Below, one piece after another: positions 42,139 through 50,983 of a stretch of DNA of 64,000 nt. Source of the stretch: a virus; the IMG/VR virus record IMGVR_UViG_3300015371_000017, positions 1 through 64,000 of that record; one strand, written 5' to 3'. The position numbers and the translations under genes are program-made. The notes under the pieces were generated by a model, which was not told the origin of the DNA, did no database searches, and saw only the letters and a program-made list of their open reading frames with translations. How positions within the stretch are numbered: the first letter of the stretch is position 1; every line of letters starts with the position of its first letter.

Positions 42139-42890
42139 CCCACGCACGGATTCCACCTGCGAGTGAGTGCAGGCCCAGAAAAGTTAAGCGCCGCCGCCTC
42201 GAATTGCCGTGTCAGTTCTCTTTCTTCTGCCGACAAGCTCAGCATCAGTCCTTGACGGCGTTCTGCGTTGTAAGCACGGCCATCTTTCGAATCAGCCGCA
42301 TCCCACTCTGTGAGCGGGAGTAAAGCAAGAGCACTCCGTACTTCTATCAGGTCTGCGTCTTCTGACCACTCTGGCGAACTTGAAAGCGAGTCCGTGTATG
42401 TTCCTGAATTATTCTGAAGATACTTAATTTGATACTGAGCCACCAAAAGAGGAAGTGGTTGAATTTCAATGAATGCCTGATTGTTTCGCCAATAGAACGC
42501 CACTCTCTGCGCAGTGCAATTCGATCCATCGTAAGGAATAAAAGCTGCCGCTGCGATGTTTGTCGGCCATCCCCAATCTAGCGGCATGTTCTGAGGTTGA
42601 AAGAACGGAATCAGTCGCGGAATCCACGTCACCAAATTAGGCGCGTAAGTAATCACCGCTAGAGGCGTTCCGAAATCAGCAGCGGTAATCTGATAAGTTG
42701 CCAAATTCGGCCGAACTGAGATTATCAGATCGTTGTAATTCCAGACGTTTCCAGTGTTGTGCTTATGTCGGAGGATCGTGCGCGTCTGCGTCATCACTTG
42801 ATTAAGGATGGCGTAGTACGAAGGACGCTGCGCTCTGGGGTCGCCAAGGCGCAGCATCACATTCGAGCACATTTCTTCGATGTTAGGCAT
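42135..42890 (-). CDS. Head-tail adaptor-like protein
   Basis: 251 residues. An N-terminal helix pair (EEMCSNVMLRLGD, SYYAILNQVMTQTRTILRHK), a central beta sheet with Trp/Tyr-rich strands, and a C-terminal helical tail (DSKDGRAYNAERRQGLMLSL). The helix-beta-helix plan is that of T7 gp11/P22 gp4-type adaptors. It overlaps its upstream neighbour by eight bases. Confidence 0.5.
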   Translation of the reverse strand: MPNIEEMCSNVMLRLGDPRAQRPSYYAILNQVMTQTRTILRHKHNTGNVWNYNDLIISVRPNLATYQITAADFGTPLAVITYAPNLVTWIPRLIPFFQPQNMPLDWGWPTNIAAAAFIPYDGSNCTAQRVAFYWRNNQAFIEIQPLPLLVAQYQIKYLQNNSGTYTDSLSSSPEWSEDADLIEVRSALALLPLTEWDAADSKDGRAYNAERRQGLMLSLSAEERELTRQFEAAALNFSGPALTRRWNPCVG

Positions 42891-44082
42891 TCTTCTTTAG
42901 TTCACACCATTTTCGCTCGTGAAGTGCAAGGCCTTGAGCGGTTGGGAAACTCTTACCGCAGTCACAATCAAAACTTGGCGTTTCGTCCGTGGCTGTTGCC
43001 GCCATCGTGTCCTTGTTCACGGGCACATAATGCGCTTTAACATCATCAACCGAGAACTCTTCGCCAACAATGCCAGCAGCTTGTAGACGCTCTGTTGGGG
43101 TCACTGGAACGTCTGCCCTCTGAGCTTTCCGTTCCTCGGCAATGGCCTTTGCCTCTTCAAGCTGAAGCGCGACTAGTTCCTTCTGCATCTGAGCAAGTTC
43201 AGCATCGCCTTGTGGGGCGACTTGAACGCTCTTGCGAATGTTAATGTCTTGTCGCTCCATTCCTAGCTGTTCCAATAGAACAAAATCCAAATCACTGTAT
43301 TGAGGAATGTAGCCAGTTTGAGACTTCGCTCCCAACTCCCTCATCATGTAATGCTTCTGCTCTACTGTTGCCGCGGCATAGTTCCGAAAAGCCGAAAGAG
43401 AACTCAGCATCTCGTCAATGATCGGGCGAAGCAGAGTATTACTTTGCGCAGTAAGGAGAATGTCTTCCGTCTCGTTCAAGAGAACAGGAATGAGCGGCCA
43501 CTTCGGGAAGATCGTGGTTTGAATCTTCCAAATCTCAGGATCGTGGTTTATCCCGTTACCTAAATCAGTTGGATTGTAGGGCTGCCCTCGGAGTGTCTTT
43601 AATTCCACGATGCCCATGTTGCGTCGCATCAGCGCATTGGAGCTTCCATTCACAATCGCATTGATTTGATCGGCGGGATAGGCCATCTTGCCGTACATTG
43701 GTTGAATGACAGATTTTGCCCCTGACTCGTCCTTATCCGGCGCGACGTACCCTTGAGGAACGGGACGAAGGAAAAAACTCTGATCGCTATCAGTGGCTTT
43801 CCTCCAATAATCTTGCGTCACCCAGTTATGAGTGTCTTTCAGAACCGGAGTAACTCGACCTTTACGAAGGAAGTGCTTAACGAACTTGAGACAAGAATTG
43901 TGAACCTCTATCCCGCCGTACTTAGTCCACCAGCGGTTTTGGGCAATCTCCGCTGTAATAGTCGATCCTAAGACCGTAACGAAATGCGGAGCTTCGCGGT
44001 CGCGGGATAGTTGGGGTGGTTCAAAAGGCGTCCCTTCGATAGGATAACCTTCGCTAATCTGTCTCTCAATAACGGCTGACAT
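42883..44082 (-). CDS. Virion protein ending in a C2HC zinc finger
   Basis: 399 residues, GGAGGAATAT ribosome site. A mixed N-terminal domain (HFVTVLGSTITAEIAQNRWW), a helical middle (LSAFRNYAAATVEQKHYMMR) and a coiled coil (LVALQLEEAKAIAEERKAQR) lead to a C-terminal finger FDCDCGKSFPTAQGLALHER with Cys four residues on, that is Cx1C-x12-H-x4-C. Likely a minor capsid or scaffold-like protein; function unknown. Confidence 0.5.
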   Translation of the reverse strand: MSAVIERQISEGYPIEGTPFEPPQLSRDREAPHFVTVLGSTITAEIAQNRWWTKYGGIEVHNSCLKFVKHFLRKGRVTPVLKDTHNWVTQDYWRKATDSDQSFFLRPVPQGYVAPDKDESGAKSVIQPMYGKMAYPADQINAIVNGSSNALMRRNMGIVELKTLRGQPYNPTDLGNGINHDPEIWKIQTTIFPKWPLIPVLLNETEDILLTAQSNTLLRPIIDEMLSSLSAFRNYAAATVEQKHYMMRELGAKSQTGYIPQYSDLDFVLLEQLGMERQDINIRKSVQVAPQGDAELAQMQKELVALQLEEAKAIAEERKAQRADVPVTPTERLQAAGIVGEEFSVDDVKAHYVPVNKDTMAATATDETPSFDCDCGKSFPTAQGLALHERKWCELKKNA

Positions 44083-44091
44083 ATTCCTCCT

Positions 44092-44859
44092 TCAGTTTGG
44101 CAGTAACAAACCGGAATTTGATTCTTTGAATCCGCTGGTTGACACTGGCTTCCGTTTCCAGTGATCCAGCATAAACTCATTCAATGCGCGATCTTCTTCA
44201 ATCTTCTTTTGCTGGCCTTCAATCAGTTGCGATCTTAATTTCATTTGCGCCCGTGCGGATTCTAAATGTCTAATGTCTTGAGTGGGATTAACATCTGGGT
44301 CACGTAATGCTTCCCATGATGTTTTTCTGATCCAATCAAGTAACCTTTCATTTGGTTCTAAGTATCGCCCCCAGCAATGAAAATACTCAGGCCCACATTT
44401 ACATTCATCTCCAAGACACGGACAGCACTTGCCGTCATGGTAGCACCATGCTTTCAGTTCGACATATCTTTCTGTCGGGCATGGCCCTGCCCAATCCCAT
44501 AATCGCAGAGTCTCACCGTCTGCTCCGTACATCGAATAACGAGTTGCTTCCCACGTCGGAGCGTATTGCTCAGGTTCGATTCTTTCCAAGAGAACCCAAC
44601 GGGGAGCAGAAACTTCGTTCCCTTCCGAATCGTGATAGGCAATGAAGATCGGAAAAGTGTAGCCATGAGGCTCTGTGCCGTGAGGGTACGGACGCCAGCG
44701 TAATTCCTCTGGTGCCCACGCAAGCTTAATGATGCTGCGGCCATCCCTCGTGCCGACGATTTGATCAATCAGCCTTTGGTAGGCCGCAACATCGAAATTA
44801 GACGGGCGCGGTTCGTTGGGAACCCAGCGTTCCGCGCCGTCCTGTGGTGCTAGTTTCAT
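44092..44859 (-). CDS. Virion-operon protein with Cys-rich centre, 255 aa
   Basis: Aromatic-rich N-terminal domain (ELRWRPYPHGTEPHGYTFP), then a Cys cluster (WCYHDGKCCPCLGDECKCG, then FHCWG) that could bind metal, and a helical, charged C-terminus (EGQQKKIEEDRALNEF). Its start overlaps the upstream stop by four bases. Not recognised. Confidence 0.5.
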   Translation of the reverse strand: MKLAPQDGAERWVPNEPRPSNFDVAAYQRLIDQIVGTRDGRSIIKLAWAPEELRWRPYPHGTEPHGYTFPIFIAYHDSEGNEVSAPRWVLLERIEPEQYAPTWEATRYSMYGADGETLRLWDWAGPCPTERYVELKAWCYHDGKCCPCLGDECKCGPEYFHCWGRYLEPNERLLDWIRKTSWEALRDPDVNPTQDIRHLESARAQMKLRSQLIEGQQKKIEEDRALNEFMLDHWKRKPVSTSGFKESNSGLLLPN

Positions 44860-45107
44860 GGGAAGCCGATAATCCTCAGAGTCTCACTTCCGGTTAGAGA
44901 CGCGCCGCTAATGCTCGCCGTCTGTCCGCTGAACGTAACGACAAACGGCCCTAGAGCGCGAATCGGTTGTTTCACGAATTTTGTAACATAGCTACCGCTC
45001 GTGTCACCACTCCCAGTCACGGTTACGTCTTCGTAAATCATTCCTGAGCCGTCGTTGTTCTGTCCCGGCCCCGGCTGGTAGGAAGCTAACGCAGTTGTAT
45101 ATGACAT
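44856..45107 (-). CDS. Head decoration-like beta protein, 83 aa
   Basis: Short, all-beta, Ser/Gly/Thr-rich (DVTVTGSGDTSGSYVTKFV, GPFVVTFSGQTASISGASL), directly downstream of the coat gene with GGAGGATAACG before ATG. Location and composition fit a head decoration or fibre protein. Confidence 0.5.
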   Translation of the reverse strand: MSYTTALASYQPGPGQNNDGSGMIYEDVTVTGSGDTSGSYVTKFVKQPIRALGPFVVTFSGQTASISGASLTGSETLRIIGFP

Positions 45108-45118
45108 CGTTATCCTCC

Positions 45119-46414
45119 TTACGCGCCCATGCCAACGTCAACCTGGCGGACAATGTTTGTACTTGAAGCCCGTTTGACTGTACTCACCGCGAGTGGTTTG
45201 TTCAAGCCAATAGTCCAACTTGTTCCCCACATGCGGTAGTAGTTGCGCGAACCAGTCAGGTTTACGCCGGGAAGATTTCGCCACTGGAGGTTGTCAGGTT
45301 GAATGTCGCCAAACGCGAACTCAGTGCCCTTTTCCAATGCGTCACCCTTGAAGAACGAGGAACGATCCTCTTCCCAGTTGGACATTTCAAGAATGCGAGT
45401 ACCGTCAGCGTCTTTGTAGCCACCAGCGATGTCTACTACAGGTTCATCACCGCCGGTGCGATGGAAACCATAACCCTGCACTCTCAAATCAGACATTAGG
45501 CCGGGAGTGACGAGATTCGTTAATCCCGCTCTCGCCCCCTTGTCGATGTTGAGAACGACTAATTGGGTTTTGACCTTCTCCCGATCCGAAACCGTGAACT
45601 TCGTGCCATTCAAATCAATCGACGGACAGTTAAGAACTGTGTCCACCGAAGTATCGCGGCCTTGGAAAATCCGGTTGTTGTCGTCAATACATCCCGAAAC
45701 ACCCATCGGCGCGGCCATATATCCGCCTACGTCACAGATCGGATTTCCCGACGTAACGACACCGGACAAAAGCGTAACCGTAGCTTGGGTTTTGTTATTT
45801 GACGACGTAACCAGAATCGTTCCTTCAGGAAGTCCGGTGGTTGTATCGAAACTCTGATAATACTGATTCTGCTTCAGTCTCACCGCGCCCTTGGTGTGGC
45901 CCGGTGTGGCGTCTGCTGAAGTATCACAGGTCAAAGTCTGTCCTGCGCCCACTACGGTCAGCGAAGCAGACGAATAAGCCAAAGCGCCCGTACCGTCACC
46001 ACAAGCGAAGAACTCCTGATGTTGGGCGGCAGCGTCAACGGTCTGCTTAACAATCTCTTGGATATTAAACATTGCGTTGGCTTTCTTTGGGCCGCGATCT
46101 CCTCCAGCATCCACCATCAAAAGATAGTCGATAACCATTGAGATCGAATACATCTGCGGGACAACCCACATCGAGTCTGACTGACTTGGAATTGCCCGAT
46201 TGTTATCCGGCGAAGCAAGAGTCGGTAGGGAATGCCCTCCTGCTTGGGTTTTCACGAAGTAGTACCGCCAACCCCGTTGAGAGGTTTCGACGGCGTTAGT
46301 GATCTCACCGATTGAATTCCACAAGGGGGCAGCAAGCACCGACCAATCTTGCGAGCGAATAAGCTGCTGGGCGTAGAAATCGACCCAGTTGTTTACACTA
46401 TCAACTTCTGGCAT
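45119..46414 (-). CDS. Major capsid protein, HK97-fold type
   Basis: 431 residues, acidic, no Cys-rich regions. N-terminal helix with FYAQQLIRSQDWSVLAAP, an ITNAVETSQRGWRYYFVKT strand, a beta-rich insertion (residues 160-260) and a C-terminal GTSWTIGLNKPLAVSTVKRA tail. It follows a 527-residue scaffold-like gene by 11 bases. Size, composition and place identify it as coat protein, though the fold assignment is by analogy. Confidence 0.75.
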   Translation of the reverse strand: MPEVDSVNNWVDFYAQQLIRSQDWSVLAAPLWNSIGEITNAVETSQRGWRYYFVKTQAGGHSLPTLASPDNNRAIPSQSDSMWVVPQMYSISMVIDYLLMVDAGGDRGPKKANAMFNIQEIVKQTVDAAAQHQEFFACGDGTGALAYSSASLTVVGAGQTLTCDTSADATPGHTKGAVRLKQNQYYQSFDTTTGLPEGTILVTSSNNKTQATVTLLSGVVTSGNPICDVGGYMAAPMGVSGCIDDNNRIFQGRDTSVDTVLNCPSIDLNGTKFTVSDREKVKTQLVVLNIDKGARAGLTNLVTPGLMSDLRVQGYGFHRTGGDEPVVDIAGGYKDADGTRILEMSNWEEDRSSFFKGDALEKGTEFAFGDIQPDNLQWRNLPGVNLTGSRNYYRMWGTSWTIGLNKPLAVSTVKRASSTNIVRQVDVGMGA

Positions 46415-46425
46415 TTGATTGCTCC

Positions 46426-48009
46426 TTATCCGAATTGACGCTCAATTTCCTGTCGTGTCAGAAATATCTGACCCGCAGGGCGTTGAGCGGGGGCGGTTGC
46501 CGGATTGAAGCCTGTACCGTTTACCGGGGGTCGCACCGTAGCCGCGCCGTTCAAGGTAGAGTTGTAGTTGCCAGCTTTCATCTCAAAGAAATCACTCAAC
46601 AGGGCTTTCACCGCTTTAGTAATGGCATTTCCATTACCCTTCAGGTTACTGGCGGCTTTACGAGCGTTGGACTGTAATGTTCCCAGCCCGCCCGGTACGT
46701 TACCATTCTGCCCATAACCTAATTGCCCTGCGTCACGAGTGTTGTTCGCGTACTCTTGTCTTGCTGCGTTGAACTTCTGAAGTATTTCATCAGTTACTCC
46801 CAGTCCCTTGAGTACGTCTTGAGCAAGCCAAGATGTATCAGGAACAGAAAGCGCGGCAGTGACTAGAGCCACGAAGTTTCCTACACCCGCATTTACCTGT
46901 TGAGCTTTTTGATTGAACTGCGCCACTGCCTCCGGCCCCATCTTTTGTGCCTCCGGGGACTGAGGATCGATCGGCGCGATGAATTTGCTGTTCTCTACAA
47001 CATTATCGCGATACTCGGTAAACAACTGCCTAAACCCTTCTTCCACAGCTTTGTGCCCAGCCTCTTCCGCTTGTTGGGCGTGATAGGCTTCGGCTCGTTG
47101 CTGTCGCTGGGTCTCAATTTCCCTCGCCTTCCGATTTTCCTCTTTCGTTTGGAATTGGTCTTGTTTCTCCTCAAGATATTCCTTAATGAATTCGGGATCG
47201 TTTAGCTTTAGGGATTGCCGCTTATCGTAAGGCAAATCTTTGTAGACTTTCTGTAGTGCCTCCTCTTGCGGAGTTAGGTTATCAGGGTCTACAGCGATTG
47301 CCGCCGTAATTTGCGACATCTCTTGTTCAGTTGCTTGCCAAGTTGGTGCTATCGAAGTCGGTTCAACCCCACCCAAGAGTTTTAATGCCGCTGCGCGTCT
47401 TTCTGGATCGCGTCGCATTTCTTCCAGCGCCAGATCAATTCGGGGAATCTCTCGCCCATCGTCGGTACGAGTGAGTCCATTCATTAAATCTGCGGCTAGA
47501 TAGTCTGCGACTAAAGGATCGCGTTGCGCTAACTCTTGAGCTACCTTTTCAGTGGCGGGAACAAGTTGACCATCAACCCGTTCGTATGTACCGAAAAGCT
47601 TGTCATGCCACTCAACGGCTGCTTGGAGTTCTTCAGAAGTCTGAAACCGATCTAAAATCGGTTCAGCTATCTTTAGTTTCTCTGCTTGCTCGCTAAGTTG
47701 GGGTTTGAAAGTCTGTTCAATAGCTTGCCGCATCTGTACCAGCGACTTTTTGTACTGAAGATTGTCATCTAACTGGTTGAGTTCGTCTAATGACGGAACA
47801 CCAGCGAGAATGTCATCTTCAGTTGTCGTGGTTTGAGTTGCGGTTCCTTGAACATTGGCGGTCGTATCGTGACCTTGCGATTGCTCCGTAGGTTGTGGAG
47901 CGCCAGATGTATCCGTTGTGGAGCTTGGCGTGTACTCCCCGCCTGTTGAGGCGGCAACGTCGGACTGTACGTTGGGTGCGCCAATAGAACTTTCTACTTG
48001 CACGGCCAA
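46426..48009 (-). CDS. Scaffolding-like protein
   Basis: 527 residues, Gln/Glu/Ala-rich. Disordered N-terminus (GGEYTPSSTTDTSGAPQPTE), long helical core with charged heptads (KEENRKAREIETQRQQRAEA) and a C-terminal tail with positively charged end. These are standard scaffold features and it precedes the coat gene. TTG start at 48009 or GTG at 48003; neither has a clear ribosome site. Confidence 0.65.
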   Translation of the reverse strand: MAVQVESSIGAPNVQSDVAASTGGEYTPSSTTDTSGAPQPTEQSQGHDTTANVQGTATQTTTTEDDILAGVPSLDELNQLDDNLQYKKSLVQMRQAIEQTFKPQLSEQAEKLKIAEPILDRFQTSEELQAAVEWHDKLFGTYERVDGQLVPATEKVAQELAQRDPLVADYLAADLMNGLTRTDDGREIPRIDLALEEMRRDPERRAAALKLLGGVEPTSIAPTWQATEQEMSQITAAIAVDPDNLTPQEEALQKVYKDLPYDKRQSLKLNDPEFIKEYLEEKQDQFQTKEENRKAREIETQRQQRAEAYHAQQAEEAGHKAVEEGFRQLFTEYRDNVVENSKFIAPIDPQSPEAQKMGPEAVAQFNQKAQQVNAGVGNFVALVTAALSVPDTSWLAQDVLKGLGVTDEILQKFNAARQEYANNTRDAGQLGYGQNGNVPGGLGTLQSNARKAASNLKGNGNAITKAVKALLSDFFEMKAGNYNSTLNGAATVRPPVNGTGFNPATAPAQRPAGQIFLTRQEIERQFG

Positions 48010-48111
48010 GACGATACACTTGTTTACTAAGAAAACGCAATACTCTTTTCGGGCTGTGTTGAATTGACCCTAGAGGAAGGGTAGATAGAAAGGTGTTAGT
48101 TCGTGGAATCC

Positions 48112-48279
48112 TCAGTTAGTAAACCCGATTCCGGCTCTGATAAGCGCGGCACACATGAAGAAAATCACGGCGGCGATCACCAGCAAGGATAACAGGCGCA
48201 AACGAATCGCCAAGATACCGACGTAAACGCCAAGGCTGCCCATCAGTGCGGCAAGAATAAAAAGTGACAGGGACTTCAT
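48112..48279 (-). CDS. Small two-span membrane protein, holin-like
   Basis: 55 residues: KSLSLFILAALMGSLGVYVG and LLSLLVIAAVIFFMCAALIR are two membrane spans joined by a short basic loop. ATG overlaps the upstream stop. Small two-span proteins are a typical holin class, but a holin in the head operon would be unusual. Confidence 0.45.
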   Translation of the reverse strand: MKSLSLFILAALMGSLGVYVGILAIRLRLLSLLVIAAVIFFMCAALIRAGIGFTN

Positions 48280-48488
48280 TGTTTCTCTCTAGCTGCAATT
48301 AGAGCACAGACAGCACGCTCAAGTTCGACGCTGAATCCGTATTTCGATAGCGGTTCATTGTTGCGCGCTGCTGCGTACTTACAGGCTATCGCCGCCTCGA
48401 TTACTGCTTCTTCTTTCCCGCGCAACGTATCAGGATGGCTGGGGAATCGACGTTCGTGTTCAGGGATGTCAAATATGCTCTGGCTCAT
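48276..48488 (-). CDS. Hypothetical helical protein, 70 aa
   Basis: Helical, acidic at the N-terminus (QSIFDIPEHERRFPS) and Ala-rich (AVIEAAIACKYAAARNN). Start overlaps the previous stop (ATGA), end overlaps the next start. Part of a chain of very small genes between TerS and the scaffold. Unknown. Confidence 0.5.
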   Translation of the reverse strand: MSQSIFDIPEHERRFPSHPDTLRGKEEAVIEAAIACKYAAARNNEPLSKYGFSVELERAVCALIAAREKQ

Positions 48489-48640
48489 TCGGTTACGTAC
48501 TCCGCATCTAAAATATCTTCGAGAACTATTTCAGGCCACTCATCTTCTTGCGGAAAATGTCGCGCATGAAGTTCGATCACTTGCCGTGCGTAGTATTCTT
48601 GCAGATCGCGCCAATAGTCGCCAGGGTCTAGGTAGGCCAT
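48485..48640 (-). CDS. Small acidic protein, 51 aa
   Basis: MAYLDPGDYWRDLQEYYARQ continues with an acidic helix ending DILDAEYVTE. Packed between 48645 and 48488 with an overlap at its stop. The tight packing and protein-like composition support coding. Function unknown. Confidence 0.5.
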   Translation of the reverse strand: MAYLDPGDYWRDLQEYYARQVIELHARHFPQEDEWPEIVLEDILDAEYVTE

Positions 48641-48644
48641 CACG

Positions 48645-48821
48645 TTAGCCCCGGAACATCACGCCTGATAGGTTGGCGATTTCCATGCGGTCAAACATGT
48701 CCGGTACGAACGGGGCAGCTTCGACGTACCAACACAACTCTCCGCCCGTAAGGTCATGCCATAACTCATAACACTCACGCATTATCTCAAGTTGCAGTTC
48801 GTAAATATTTATTCCACCCAT
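48645..48821 (-). CDS. Hypothetical protein, 58 aa
   Basis: ATG at 48821 follows GCGAGGTAAAA, a good ribosome site; an ATG nine codons earlier overlaps the upstream gene. The product has a helix IYELQLEIMRECYELWHDL and a GGELCWYVEAAPFV strand. Small globular protein, not recognised. Confidence 0.5.
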   Translation of the reverse strand: MGGINIYELQLEIMRECYELWHDLTGGELCWYVEAAPFVPDMFDRMEIANLSGVMFRG

Positions 48822-48835
48822 TTTTACCTCGCCGT

Positions 48836-49174
48836 TTACAATTTCCAAGATGAGTGCTCATTTAACTTATGCTCCGATGGCTCAGAGTGATCTAAGCCGC
48901 GTGGTTCCATTGGTGAACGCGAATCGATGTAAACAACGGGATCGCCGGATACACAGTCAGTGCTTAGCTGAATTTCGCGCTCGCCGACAACTTCCGCATA
49001 GCCTTGATTTGTGATCGCGAACTTTACAAAATCAAGTTTCTGATCATTCGGCGGAAAGACGCGAACGACACAAGAACCGTCTGGTTCAGGATGGTCGCCT
49101 ACTAATGCGCCGAAGTGCTGAATTGTTTGCTCCAACGCTTTAGGATTTGGCGTCCTAACGAGTAATTCTTTCAT
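48836..49174 (-). CDS. Hypothetical protein, 112 aa
   Basis: Alpha/beta N-terminal half (LLVRTPNPKALEQTIQHF, CVVRVFPPNDQKLDFVKFAI) with a beta strand EREIQLSTDCVSGDPVVYID and a polar tail. The betaalphabeta order is ferredoxin-like, unproven. Starts three bases after the upstream stop. Confidence 0.5.
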   Translation of the reverse strand: MKELLVRTPNPKALEQTIQHFGALVGDHPEPDGSCVVRVFPPNDQKLDFVKFAITNQGYAEVVGEREIQLSTDCVSGDPVVYIDSRSPMEPRGLDHSEPSEHKLNEHSSWKL

Positions 49175-49177
49175 TTC

Positions 49178-49513
49178 TCAGCGTCCTTTGGTGGTATTAT
49201 TCATTGGTTCTTTGAATCGGCAAAGGTTGAAATTCGCGTCGCACTTTTTGCAGAACCAAACCGGATTAGCAATGCCAGATCGCGCCAAGTCGTTATGCAG
49301 ACAGTCAACGGACGGGAGCGCGATGTCGGGCTGGATTTCTGCTTCAATTATCGGCGCAACGATTTCCACGAACGCATCCGCGATGTCGCCAAAGTCTGAA
49401 GCATTGCCCAAGAGAGCGCGGGTTATTTCGTGAATCGGCGCACCTGTGACGTGGCTCTGATTTAAGGCGTAGGCGATTTCAAAAGCTGCTTGTTGTGATG
49501 GTTGTCGGCTCAT
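49178..49513 (-). CDS. Hypothetical protein with Cx2C, 111 aa
   Basis: Helical N-terminus (AAFEIAYALNQSHVTGAP, DFGDIADAFVEIVAPIIEAE) and a C-terminal VDCLHNDLARSGIAN/WFCKKCDANFNLCRF with four Cys in zinc-ribbon spacing. GAGGGGATGAA ribosome site; overlaps the RHH gene by four bases. Confidence 0.5.
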   Translation of the reverse strand: MSRQPSQQAAFEIAYALNQSHVTGAPIHEITRALLGNASDFGDIADAFVEIVAPIIEAEIQPDIALPSVDCLHNDLARSGIANPVWFCKKCDANFNLCRFKEPMNNTTKGR

Positions 49514-49917
49514 TTCATCCCCTCACACTGCTTACAACCGGGAACAGGCCGAACTCCTGAGTGCATCGCGTGCGGTCTCACCCGTCCCTGAGAATCTAAC
49601 GCTTGCTCCGCCGATCCAATACCGTGATTTTCCGGCAATGGCAGTGGCTCAGTCGCGGAGTCGGAAGGGTTAAAATTTACCGCAACACTCTTCTTCTTCG
49701 CGCGACCAACCGTAATCGTTCCCTTAACAGGGGGCGCGCCAGTTTTCCAACTCTCAGGCGTAACGTCTCTCAACTCTCCCGCCACCAATCGAATCGCCTT
49801 CGACGGCATCCCTAAAGCCTGACGCAAAAGCTGATTCGCAGAAAGCTCATGCGCCTGCACTGCTTTCCATACCTCATCCTCGATCCGAAACGACCTGCTT
49901 CTTAGCTCGGTTGCCAT
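49510..49917 (-). CDS. Ribbon-helix-helix regulator-like protein
   Basis: 135 residues from the ATG at 49917. RSRSFRIEDEVWKAVQAHEL followed by SANQLLRQALGM is a ribbon-helix-helix core: a beta strand, then two helices. The rest is a basic AKKKS linker and disordered tail ending GCKQCEGMK. A perfect six-base inverted repeat (ACCGTA...TACGGT, 49926-49946) lies immediately upstream and may be its operator. Confidence 0.55.
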   Translation of the reverse strand: MATELRSRSFRIEDEVWKAVQAHELSANQLLRQALGMPSKAIRLVAGELRDVTPESWKTGAPPVKGTITVGRAKKKSVAVNFNPSDSATEPLPLPENHGIGSAEQALDSQGRVRPHAMHSGVRPVPGCKQCEGMK

Positions 49918-50287
49918 ACCGTCACACCGTAACACAGTCCTACGGTAGCTGTCTATGTCTTATTTCGTATGCCCTCTCGTGGAAATCAGTGGAAAACGCC
50001 CTATAGCGAAGTCGTGGTGAAAGAGTCCCGGCTTGCGAAACCCGGCATGGCCTCCAACTATCCGCCAGCAGGGAAGATCAAGGTGGCAGGGGGCCTGAGT
50101 AGCTTAGTATCAGTAGGTTAGCGACACTATGGCCGCACGGCACACAGCTATCTGCGTCTGATAATGTCCATTATGTAAAGGGTGTTAAACGAGCTAACTG
50201 GCTGAGGCTATTAGGGTTGGCTGTGTACGGTGTTGACATAATCTCGATTTGCCGACCCAGAAGTGTTGAAACCACAATAGGTAGTAG
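49918..50287. other. Intergenic tract with palindromes, no gene
   Basis: 370 bases between TerS and the RHH gene. It contains the inverted repeat ACCGTA/TACGGT (49926-49946), the palindrome ATAATG-tc-CATTAT (50161-50174), and GCCGGG/CCCGGC blocks near 50036. No protein-like frame is found on either strand. It probably holds the regulatory region of the downstream late genes; the promoter itself is not clear to me. Confidence 0.4.
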
Positions 50288-50983
50288 TCACTGTTCTAGA
50301 TTGCTCTCTTGCGGCGCTAACTCATTGCTGGTGTTAGACTTATCGAGCAATGAACCGCTGGGCCACACCTCTGGATGCACACTCGCGTCCAGGTCAGCAG
50401 AGTAATCCTCGTCTGACTTGTCGGCGTAGCTTATTTGATATTCTCGCTCAATCTCAAGAGGATCATCGCCGGAGTTACTGGCTAATTTAGCGATATTACG
50501 GGACATTTTAGCTTTGAAGGATGAGAAGTCGAAGGAAGAGACCGAAGACTCTACTTTATCAGTGAATAATGCGTGGATTTTACCGACATCGCGCTGAGCT
50601 TCGTGAGCGGAGTAAGTTTCCAATCCGATGACTTTGCCAGAGTCCTTATCAAACTTCAGTGATTTGATTAGTTTTGATTTATTGCGGGCTTTTGCTGAGG
50701 AAATATTAAAAGAGCCATCAGGCTCAAGAACATCAGCAATGTCAGCGCGGGCAATATCTGAGAGTCTTTCGACAACCTCGTCAGCGTCCATTTTGGCCTT
50801 ACGAAGAGCCGCTTCAGTTACTTGGTTAATCATAGCTTTGATTTTAGCGGATTTAAGCAACCGATGCGCAGTTACTCCGGCTGCGAAGTATCCTTGCTTA
50901 TAACCAGCTGCGAATACCGCCTGAACGCCATTGCCGCCGTTTCTAATGTACTCAGCAGCGAATAGTCTGTGTTGCGGCCTCAA
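50288..50983 (-). CDS. terS: Terminase small subunit
   Basis: 231 residues. RPQHRLFAAEYIRNGGNGVQ, AVFAAGYKQ, VTAHRLLKSAKIKAMINQ match the Terminase_2-type N-terminal HTH that recognises the packaging site; the C-terminal half is helical, acidic and probably oligomerising. ATG overlaps the stop of the HNH-like gene (ATGA). TerL is 8 kb downstream rather than adjacent. Confidence 0.85.
   Translation of the reverse strand: MRPQHRLFAAEYIRNGGNGVQAVFAAGYKQGYFAAGVTAHRLLKSAKIKAMINQVTEAALRKAKMDADEVVERLSDIARADIADVLEPDGSFNISSAKARNKSKLIKSLKFDKDSGKVIGLETYSAHEAQRDVGKIHALFTDKVESSVSSFDFSSFKAKMSRNIAKLASNSGDDPLEIEREYQISYADKSDEDYSADLDASVHPEVWPSGSLLDKSNTSNELAPQESNLEQ

Noticed and set aside
50233-50262. TTGACA near 50234 on the plus strand as a promoter
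   Set aside because: No -10 match at the right distance and no plus-strand gene follows.
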